From: Clostridia bacterium
Lineage (GTDB): Bacteria > Bacillota > Clostridia > Saccharofermentanales > UBA5734
DNA length: 11,681 bases
Reading direction: 5' to 3'
Assembly (NCBI GenBank): GCA_009929975.1
Contig: RZZF01000024.1
Span: 1 to 11,681, forward strand
Of this stretch, positions 6,701 to 11,681 are shown in pieces. Position 1 is the stretch's first letter. Each line of letters starts with the position of its first letter. A model generated the notes under the pieces. It was not told the origin of the DNA, made no database searches, and saw only the letters and a list, made by a program, of their open reading frames with translations. The position numbers and the translations under genes are program-made.

Positions 6701-7879
6701 CTATTCTTCGATCACCCGGTCGAACAGATCAGGCCGCAGCAACACGCCGTGGCCGCGCAGAACCGCCTGCAGATCGGCTGTCTCTGGCGCTGCTGCCAGT
6801 CCCTGCAGGGCCTGCAGCGCTGCCGCGGTACCGGCGGCTTCACCGCTGACCGCGCAGCTGGGGATAACACGGGTCAGGTCCCAGCCGCTGCGGTCCGCGC
6901 TGATACAGCGCCCGGCCGCGTATAAATTGTCATGCCGAACGGCACGCAGGGCTCGATACGGCAGGCTGTAACGCTTGCCGGACTGTTTCCAGTTGCCGAT
7001 CATACCGATGGCATCAGGAAACCAGCCGCCTTCATGCCGGTCATCACTGAACTCAACCGGGCCGGCCAGCCGCCGGGTCATGCGCAGTCCATGAAAGGCG
7101 GGAATCAGCAGGGGATAGTGTGCCAGTCCCTGTTCCCGGCGCAGGCGGGCCGCGTGTGCCGCGATCATCTGGCGTCCGTCGATCACATGCTGGCTGATGT
7201 CGTCAAGATCTGTCCCATCGTAAAAACGGCTGCCCGGAGGCGGATCACCGGTCAGCGGATCGGTCAACTGATGCAGTTGCACCTGTTGACCGTCATGCGA
7301 AAAATACCAGCCGGTCCGCCGGTTATCCGGCGCGGTGACGGTCGGTTCATCAGCGAAATAACAGATATCAGCATCACCGGTCGCGTCAACCACGCAGCGG
7401 GCCCGGATCCATTCCCGGCCCTGTTTGGTCTCAACCCGGACGGCGGTCAGCTGACGCCCCTGATCGGCGATTCCGCTGATCTGAGCGCCATAGAACAAGT
7501 TGACTCCGGCATCCAGCAGGGCCTGTTCCGCGGCCAGGATCATCGGCGCGGCCTGATAGGCAGCCTGGAAGCGCTGTCCGGACCGGGTTTCAGCCGTTGC
7601 CTGCGGGTTTCGCCAGGGTTCCGGGATTTCGCCCGGTCCCATCGCCAGAGACAGGTGAAGCAGCGTCTCGGCGAGACCGCCGGACATCTGCTGCCCGGCC
7701 CCGTCACAGAGCGGCAGATAGATGATGATCAGTCCCAGTGTCGCCAGGCCGCCCGGCGCGTATTCACGCTCAACCAGCGCGGTGGAAGCCCCTTGCCGGG
7801 CGGCCGCCAGCGCGGCGGCAATTCCGGCGATCCCACCGCCACAGACCACGACATCATAGGATCTCGGCCGCTGACTCAT
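6701..7879 (-). CDS. Second FAD-dependent oxidoreductase, PF12831 (FAD_oxidored) type
   Basis: The 392-residue protein has YDVVVCGGGIAGIAAALAA at 8-26 as its Rossmann FAD site and Glu37 as the ribose-binding acid. It also shows PGGLATLGL at 42-50, DATGDAD at 165-171, GLRMTRR at 264-270, SLPYRAL at 305-311, LYAAGRC at 319-325, and a closing GEAAGTAAAL helix at 346-355. The same motif order as in the flavoprotein at 4631-5953 marks them as distant paralogues. This one is shorter, with a smaller substrate domain. No export signal is visible. The start is supported by AAAGAGG seven bases upstream. It follows the SMP-30-like gene by 36 bases, so the two are one unit. A flavoprotein oxidising a sugar or cyclitol, with a lactonase-like partner, is a reasonable inference, but the substrate is unknown. 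Confidence 0.87.
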   Translation of the reverse strand: MSQRPRSYDVVVCGGGIAGIAAALAAARQGASTALVEREYAPGGLATLGLIIIYLPLCDGAGQQMSGGLAETLLHLSLAMGPGEIPEPWRNPQATAETRSGQRFQAAYQAAPMILAAEQALLDAGVNLFYGAQISGIADQGRQLTAVRVETKQGREWIRARCVVDATGDADICYFADEPTVTAPDNRRTGWYFSHDGQQVQLHQLTDPLTGDPPPGSRFYDGTDLDDISQHVIDGRQMIAAHAARLRREQGLAHYPLLIPAFHGLRMTRRLAGPVEFSDDRHEGGWFPDAIGMIGNWKQSGKRYSLPYRALRAVRHDNLYAAGRCISADRSGWDLTRVIPSCAVSGEAAGTAAALQALQGLAAAPETADLQAVLRGHGVLLRPDLFDRVIEE

Positions 7880-7915
7880 ACCATGACCTCTTTCTCGTTT
7901 TGCGGCTGCCGGCCG

Positions 7916-8776
7916 CTACAGGCTCAGATGGCAGCGGCGGCCGGGCAGACCGGCCTGCGGCAGCTGAACCTGGTAGATCAGGCCGCTCATCGGATCCCCG
8001 TCCGTTTTCGCGGTTGTGATGTACAGCGTCTTCAGATCAGACCCGCCGAATGTACAGGATGAAGACAACGGAGTTGGCACCTCGATCCGGGCGAAGACCT
8101 CATGTGTTATCGGATCGCAGCCGATCACCGCACCGCTGCCCCAGAGCGCGATCCACAGCCGGCCGGCGGCATCAACGGTCATCCCGTCCGGCATTCCGTC
8201 AACCGCGATTGAATCCCTCAAACCCTTCAGACTGCCATCCTCAGGATCATAATCATAGACATCGATTTTGCGGGTTGGTGTATCGGCGTAATAGAAGGTG
8301 GCCTTGTCCGGCGACCAGCCCATCCCGTTCGAAACGCCGATCCCTTCGCGCATGATGGCGCACCGGCCATCCTCACCCAGGCGGTACAGACGGCTGTCCG
8401 GATCATGTTGACCGGAAGAAAACAGTCGCATCGTCCCGGCCCAGAAACGGCCGGCCGGATCGCAGGCGGCATCGTTGAACCGGTGGTTCTCAGACATCAG
8501 CGGCGGCTGGCTGATTTTGCGCAGCCCGCTCTGGGGCGAAAAAACATAGATCCCGGTTGCCAGCGCGGCAATGTACTGCCCGTCATCGGTCGGGATCGCC
8601 GCGCCGGCATACTGGCCCAGCGGCCAGGTGTGGATGATCTGTCCGTCGCGGGACTCAATCAGCTGGCCGGCAAAGATATCAACCCAGGAAAGGATCCCCG
8701 AATCGGCATGCCAGAACGGCCCTTCGGCCAGAAGATGCTGTTGCCGGATGAAAACTTCGGCCTGATATTTCTGCAT
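7916..8776 (-). CDS. SMP-30/gluconolactonase-like beta-propeller protein
   Basis: The 286-residue protein matches the SMP-30/regucalcin/gluconolactonase family, a six-bladed propeller with one divalent metal. The expected metal ligands are present: Glu18 in LLAEGPFW, Asn150 in GVSNGMGWSPD and Asp197 in DGMPDGMTVD. The substrate-side Arg99 and Asn101 are in HRFNDAACDPAGRFWAGTM (98-116). The length is normal. Family members hydrolyse aldonolactones such as gluconolactone, L-arabinolactone or xylonolactone in the cytoplasm; some act on other lactones or esters. No signal peptide is seen. The start is well supported by AAGGAGGT at 8781-8788, five bases before the ATG. It is the first gene of a two-gene unit with the flavoprotein, which would fit oxidation to a lactone followed by ring opening. 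The actual sugar is not determined. Confidence 0.92.
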   Translation of the reverse strand: MQKYQAEVFIRQQHLLAEGPFWHADSGILSWVDIFAGQLIESRDGQIIHTWPLGQYAGAAIPTDDGQYIAALATGIYVFSPQSGLRKISQPPLMSENHRFNDAACDPAGRFWAGTMRLFSSGQHDPDSRLYRLGEDGRCAIMREGIGVSNGMGWSPDKATFYYADTPTRKIDVYDYDPEDGSLKGLRDSIAVDGMPDGMTVDAAGRLWIALWGSGAVIGCDPITHEVFARIEVPTPLSSSCTFGGSDLKTLYITTAKTDGDPMSGLIYQVQLPQAGLPGRRCHLSL

Positions 8777-8832
8777 GGAAACCTCCTTCAGCCGGTTGCG
8801 GCCATATGCCCTGAAAGGCCTTGTCTGCTGTC

Positions 8833-8862
8833 ATCATACCGTTCATTTGATCATGAAATCAA
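8833..8862 (-). promoter_or_regulatory. Candidate promoter of the SMP-30-flavoprotein unit
   Basis: On the minus strand TTGATT (8862-8857) and TATGAT (8838-8833) are 18 bases apart, a good -35/-10 pair. The predicted start is near 8826, giving about 50 bases of leader before the ATG at 8776. The spacer and -35 box are covered by palindromes that could be an operator. Confidence 0.55.
8842..8862. repeat. Overlapping palindromes over the SMP-30 promoter, possible operator
   Basis: TTCAT (8842-8846) and ATGAA (8853-8857) form a perfect inverted repeat with a 6-base gap. TGATCA (8848-8853) is itself palindromic, and TTGAT (8847-8851) pairs with ATCAA (8858-8862). All lie in the spacer and -35 box of the promoter at 8833-8862. 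A local sugar-responsive repressor would fit, but no regulator gene is in the window. Confidence 0.35.
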
Positions 8863-8960
8863 GCCATCGAACCCGTCTGAAATAGCCCGGACCTCCCGGC
8901 TGGGCAATTTCATAATAATGATTCCAATTGCTGATTTCATCTTTTACTCTTGCTAACTTA

Positions 8961-8969
8961 TGCTAGAAT
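8961..8969 (+). promoter_or_regulatory. Extended -10 promoter of the pyrophosphatase gene
   Basis: TGCTAGAAT is a TGn-extended -10 box one base off consensus. The region 16 bases upstream reads TTTTAC, a weak -35. The predicted start is near 8976, in a run of G. The transcript would have a leader of about 157 bases before the chosen GTG at 9133. Confidence 0.5.
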
Positions 8970-8985
8970 TGCTATTGGGGGAAAA

Positions 8986-9000
8986 ATGAGAATCGACTGA
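8986..9000 (+). other. Possible four-codon leader reading frame
   Basis: ATG AGA ATC GAC TGA begins about ten bases after the predicted transcript start, and GGGGGA at 8976-8981 stands at ribosome-binding distance. It would encode Met-Arg-Ile-Asp. It is in the same frame as the pyrophosphatase gene but separated by its own stop. It may be a chance feature of the leader. Confidence 0.2.
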
Positions 9001-9004
9001 ACCG

Positions 9005-9038
9005 TGTCACAGCGCAAAGCAGCCTATGTCAGAGCGCA
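9005..9038 (+). repeat. Imperfect 12-base direct repeat with 22-base period
   Basis: TGTCACAGCGCA (9005-9016) and TGTCAGAGCGCA (9027-9038) agree at 11 of 12 positions and start 22 bases apart, about two DNA turns. They lie about 30 to 60 bases after the predicted start of the pyrophosphatase transcript, so they may act as DNA sites or in the leader RNA. Confidence 0.5.
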
Positions 9039-9039
9039 G

Positions 9040-9124
9040 CCTCCAGCCTCTGCCGCCGGTCCGGCACGGAACCCGTTCGCTGATCAGAATCAGATGGACA
9101 GCGGACCTTATCATGAAGAGGGAG
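9040..9124 (+). promoter_or_regulatory. Possible structured leader RNA of the pyrophosphatase gene
   Basis: A three-way junction can be drawn by hand. The closing stem is GGTCCG (9058-9063) with CGGACC (9102-9107). Hairpin one is ACGG/CCGT (9066-9069 and 9073-9076). Hairpin two is CTGAT/ATCAG (9080-9084 and 9089-9093, loop CAGA). Outside it, CCTCT (9047-9051) or CTCC (9041-9044) could pair with the ribosome binding site AGAGGGAG (9117-9124). It matches no riboswitch class I know. All stems are short, so this is a hypothesis. Confidence 0.25.
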
Positions 9125-9132
9125 AAATCAAC

Positions 9133-11310
9133 GTGCTGATCGCTTTTTTAATTCCTGTTGCCATTGCCGTTCTGATTACTCTGGGCTTTGCAGCGTATAA
9201 CTACCGCTACACCAAGCGGCTGGCTGCTGGAACAGCGGAAATGTCGGAAATCGCCGGTGCCATCCAGGAAGGCGCCAATGCCTTTATCAATCATGAATAC
9301 CGGATCATCGGGATTGCTGCGGTGTTCATTGGTCTCCTGCTTGGCCTCGTCATCGAGTGGTATGTCGGCGTGACATTCCTGCTCGGCACCGCAATGAGCG
9401 CTTCGGCCGGTTATGTCGGCATGAAGATCGCGACGATCGCCAATGTCCGCGTGTCCAATGAAGCCCGGCTGACGAAAAGCCTGGGCAAAACCATGAAAGT
9501 CGCCCTGCGCGGCGGCAGTGTCATGGGTTTCTGCGCAGCGGCTTTTGCCTTATTCGGGCTGGTGCTTGTTTATCTGGTCTTCGGAGTATTCCTGAAACAG
9601 ACTGATCCGGGGCAGGTCGTTGTTTTTGAAAACTGGCTGGGAATTTCCTATATCCCGTTCACCATGACGGTGACCGGTTATTCGCTGGGCTGTTCCATCG
9701 TCGCGCTGTTTGACCGTGTCGGTGGTGGTATCTACACCAAAGCGGCTGACATGGGTGCCGATCTGGTCGGTAAAACGGAGGCCCATATTCCGGAAGATGA
9801 TCCGCGCAATCCCGCGACCATCGCGGACAATGTCGGTGACAATGTCGGTGATGTCGCAGGACTGGGGGCTGACTTGCTTGAGAGTTATGTCGGTTCGATC
9901 ATTTCCTGTGTTGTTCTTGCCGCTTATATTTTCTACACCCGTCTCGGCTCGGATGCCCCGGTCTCACCGGAACTGATGAGTCGCCTGCTTGTCTATCCAA
10001 TCGTTTTTTCGGCGATCGGTCTGGTCGCCTCGGTTATGGGTATCACGTACGTTCTGCTGCGCAAACCAAGCGATAAACCCCATATGGAACTCAATTTCTC
10101 GCTGTGGTCCAGCGCCGCGATCATCATCGTCGGCAACGCGATCTTTACCTGGCTGTTCTTCCGCGGCTATGATGTGAGCATGATGGGATTCCGTCTCGGC
10201 GCGCTGTCCCCCTGGGCGGCGGCGGTCATCGGGATCATCACCGGTATGTCCATCGGGTTTTTCGCTGAGTATTACACCAGTTATGATTTCAAACCGACGC
10301 AGAAAATCGCTGAGGCGTCGAAAGGCGGCACCGCGCTGACCATCACCAACGGTCTGGCGATCGGTATGAAATCAACTTTTCTGCCGGTCCTGGCGCTGGC
10401 CGCTGCGGTCATTCTGGCCAATATCGTTTCCGGCATCTACGGAGTCGCCATGGCGGCCATCGGTATGCTCTCTTTCCTCGCGGCGACCGTTTCGGTGGAT
10501 ACCTACGGTCCGATCGCCGATAACGCCGGTGGTATTGCTGAAATGAGCAAACTGGAACCGGGTGTCCGCCAGATCACCGACCGTCTCGATTCTGTCGGCA
10601 ACACGACCGCGGCGATCGGCAAAGGCTTCGCGATCGGTTCCGCCGCGCTGGCCTCGCTCTCCCTGCTGGTGTCCTACATGTATGCCCAGCTCGGCATCGA
10701 CGACACCGTTTTTGAGATCAGCCTGAATATCATCAACACCTATACGCTGGCCGGCGCGTTTGTCGGCGGTGCGATGCCGTTCCTCTTCTCCAGCCTGCTG
10801 ATCGACGCCGTTGCCATCAGTGCCGGCGATATGGTCCAGGAAGTCCGGCGCCAGTTCCGTGAGGAGCCCGGTATTCTGACCGGAGATGTCAGGCCGGACT
10901 ACACGCGCTGCATTACCATTTCCGCGGCCGGCGCGCTCAAAAAGATGAAAATGCCTGTCGTCATCGCGGTGGGTGTTCCGGTCATCGCCGGATTTATCTT
11001 CGGCGTGCAGTTTGTCGGCGGCATGCTGGTGGGCGTGACCATTTCCGCGATCATGCTGGCGCTGTTCACCGCGAACAGCGGTGGGGCCTGGGATAATGCC
11101 AAAAAGTATGTTGAATCCGGTCATATCGACGGTGAAGGCAAAGGCAGCGCGACCCATGACGCGACCGTTATCGGCGATACGGTCGGCGATCCGCTCAAAG
11201 ACACCGTTGGCCCGTCACTGGATATCCTGATCAAGATCATGGCGACGGTTTCGCTGATCGCCGTTTCGATCTACAGCCGTTTCAATCTGATCAGCTTGTT
11301 TGGCGGCTGA
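9133..11310 (+). CDS. hppA: Membrane-bound ion-pumping pyrophosphatase, K+-dependent type
   Basis: The 725-residue multi-helix protein hydrolyses cytoplasmic pyrophosphate and pumps H+ and/or Na+ across the membrane. The family hallmarks are intact: GGIYTKAADMGADLVGK at 198-214, EDDPRNP at 221-227, ADNVGDNVGDVAG at 231-243, IADNAGGIAEM at 461-471, and GDTVGDPLKDT at 681-691. Ala493 in GNTTAAIGKG is the residue typical of potassium-dependent enzymes; potassium-independent ones have Lys there. Glu250 in LLESYVGS is at the position of the transport-gate Glu of sodium-pumping relatives, so Na+ transport is possible but not proven. I chose the GTG at 9133 because AGAGGGAG ends eight bases before it and the first helix (LIAFLIPVAIAVLITLGF) follows directly. 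The frame stays open back to a GTG at 9004, but those 43 codons are polar, unlike family N-termini, and lack a ribosome binding site. It is monocistronic, with a strong terminator. Confidence 0.95.
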   Translation: MLIAFLIPVAIAVLITLGFAAYNYRYTKRLAAGTAEMSEIAGAIQEGANAFINHEYRIIGIAAVFIGLLLGLVIEWYVGVTFLLGTAMSASAGYVGMKIATIANVRVSNEARLTKSLGKTMKVALRGGSVMGFCAAAFALFGLVLVYLVFGVFLKQTDPGQVVVFENWLGISYIPFTMTVTGYSLGCSIVALFDRVGGGIYTKAADMGADLVGKTEAHIPEDDPRNPATIADNVGDNVGDVAGLGADLLESYVGSIISCVVLAAYIFYTRLGSDAPVSPELMSRLLVYPIVFSAIGLVASVMGITYVLLRKPSDKPHMELNFSLWSSAAIIIVGNAIFTWLFFRGYDVSMMGFRLGALSPWAAAVIGIITGMSIGFFAEYYTSYDFKPTQKIAEASKGGTALTITNGLAIGMKSTFLPVLALAAAVILANIVSGIYGVAMAAIGMLSFLAATVSVDTYGPIADNAGGIAEMSKLEPGVRQITDRLDSVGNTTAAIGKGFAIGSAALASLSLLVSYMYAQLGIDDTVFEISLNIINTYTLAGAFVGGAMPFLFSSLLIDAVAISAGDMVQEVRRQFREEPGILTGDVRPDYTRCITISAAGALKKMKMPVVIAVGVPVIAGFIFGVQFVGGMLVGVTISAIMLALFTANSGGAWDNAKKYVESGHIDGEGKGSATHDATVIGDTVGDPLKDTVGPSLDILIKIMATVSLIAVSIYSRFNLISLFGG

Positions 11311-11337
11311 CGCTTACGTTGTCAATTCAAATAGTGA

Positions 11338-11373
11338 GGGCTGTCTCAAATCCATGAGACAGCCCCTTTTTTT
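11338..11373 (+). terminator. Strong intrinsic terminator of the pyrophosphatase gene
   Basis: GGGCTGTCTCA (11338-11348) pairs perfectly with TGAGACAGCCC (11355-11365) around a 6-base loop, followed by C and seven T (11367-11373). It lies 27 bases after the pyrophosphatase stop. Confidence 0.93.
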
Positions 11374-11409
11374 ACGATGTGCCGGGAAGTTTGCACGAAG
11401 CGAACAATA

Positions 11410-11681
11410 TCAGAGCGTCAGCTGAAGATCACTGTCTGCCCGGATGAAAACCGGAATGCGTTCGATCGGCGCGTCAACTGAAAGCGTCTGACCGCCGCCG
11501 GCGGTCTCGCCGGTCCAGGCATTGCGCCAGTCGCTGCCGGCCGGCAGGTAGACCAGCCGCTGCCGGCATCCGGCTTCGGTCACCGGAGCGATCAGCAGAT
11601 CCGGGCCGAACATGAACTGGTCTTCCACCGCCCAGGCTGAGGTGTCCCGCGGGAAGTCATAGAACAGCGGCCGCATCAGCG
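11410..11681 (-). CDS. GH31 family glycosidase, C-terminal fragment (cut by window edge)
   Basis: The last 89 full codons of a leftward gene are visible; the frame continues past the window edge with a Leu before MRPLFYDFP. The fragment carries the typical end of the GH31 catalytic barrel and the start of its C-terminal beta domain: MRPLFYDFP, then DQFMFGPDLLIAPVTEAG, RLVYLPAG, W..AWTGE, GGQTLSVDAP and IPVFIR. GH31 enzymes are retaining alpha-glycosidases (alpha-glucosidase, alpha-xylosidase, isomaltase and others). The catalytic aspartates lie outside the window, so the specificity cannot be judged; the MFGPDLL/GGQTL style is common in alpha-xylosidase-like bacterial members. The protein ends soon after this point, without a long extra C-terminal domain. 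No leftward terminator is evident in the 36 bases between its stop and the pyrophosphatase terminator. Confidence 0.9.
   Translation of the reverse strand, partial: LMRPLFYDFPRDTSAWAVEDQFMFGPDLLIAPVTEAGCRQRLVYLPAGSDWRNAWTGETAGGGQTLSVDAPIERIPVFIRADSDLQLTL

Larger units (their letters stand above)
8777..9132. other. Divergent intergenic region between SMP-30 and pyrophosphatase genes
   Basis: This 356-base stretch holds no gene that I can support. It contains the leftward promoter of the SMP-30 unit (8833-8862), overlapping palindromes at 8842-8862, and the rightward extended -10 of the pyrophosphatase gene (8961-8969). The word ATTTCAT recurs at 8907-8913, 8934-8940 and, on the minus strand, 8853-8859. 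The pyrophosphatase leader contains a direct repeat and possible RNA structure. The central part (8863-8940) is otherwise AT-richer than the genes. Confidence 0.75.

Noticed and set aside
6932..8062. Open frame of 376 codons on the + strand opposite the second flavoprotein
   Set aside because: It is antisense to a clear FAD oxidoreductase with all family motifs, has no recognisable domain and no ribosome binding site. Long antisense frames are expected in GC-rich coding DNA.
8884..8906. GC-rich imperfect hairpin between the divergent promoters, considered as a terminator
   Set aside because: The pairing is ambiguous and interrupted, no T-run follows, and no transcript is expected to end there.
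9004..9132. 43-codon N-terminal extension of the pyrophosphatase from a GTG at 9004
   Set aside because: There is no ribosome binding site before it, the residues are polar and unlike family N-termini, and the GTG at 9133 has a good site and is followed at once by the first membrane helix.
8976..9132. Fluoride riboswitch or another known riboswitch in the pyrophosphatase leader
   Set aside because: I could not find the conserved core of any class I know; only an unclassified possible three-way junction remains.
10372..11157. Open frame of 261 codons on the - strand opposite the pyrophosphatase gene
   Set aside because: The translation is rich in His/Asp/Arg/Gly repeats typical of an antisense reading of membrane-protein codons; it is not a real gene.

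Overview
The window looks like a chromosomal stretch of a GC-rich anaerobic bacterium, probably a Bacillota (Firmicutes) relative. This is an inference from purine-rich AAGGAGG-type ribosome binding sites, sigma-A-like promoters with TGn-extended -10 boxes, hairpin terminators with T-runs, a DUF4234/DUF2752 membrane-protein pair, and a potassium-dependent type of membrane pyrophosphatase. I see no mobile element, CRISPR array, rRNA or tRNA, and no broken gene. Both edge genes are simply cut by the window.

Layout from left to right: the last 36 codons of an unidentified + strand gene (1-112). A nitroreductase-family flavoprotein with its own promoter and terminator (230-784, +). A leftward unit of DUF4234 membrane protein, DUF2752 membrane protein and a large GH116 glycoside hydrolase (4402 down to 862). 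From the same intergenic region, running rightward, a PF12831-type FAD oxidoreductase and a ThuA-like protein (4631-6639), closed by a terminator. Converging on these, a leftward pair of SMP-30/gluconolactonase-like protein and a second PF12831-type FAD oxidoreductase (8776 down to 6701). Then a rightward membrane-bound pyrophosphatase (9133-11310) with a long leader and a strong terminator. At the right edge is the C-terminus of a GH31 glycosidase (11681 down to 11410).

The likely theme is cytoplasmic handling of plant- or host-derived glycosides. Two glycosidases without visible export signals (GH116, and GH31 as far as seen) flank a set of oxidative enzymes: two related flavoproteins, a ThuA-like protein and a lactonase-like beta-propeller. 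One reading is that a sugar or glycoside is oxidised by the flavoproteins to a keto-sugar or lactone, which the ThuA-like and SMP-30-like proteins process. That pathway is inferred from context only. The pyrophosphatase is a housekeeping ion pump that uses PPi and is probably not functionally tied to the sugar genes.

The most interesting non-coding stretch is the 356-base region 8777-9132 between the divergent SMP-30 and pyrophosphatase genes. It holds two opposed promoters, overlapping palindromes and repeated ATTTCAT words. The pyrophosphatase leader contains a 22-base-period direct repeat and can be folded into a small three-way junction just before the start codon.
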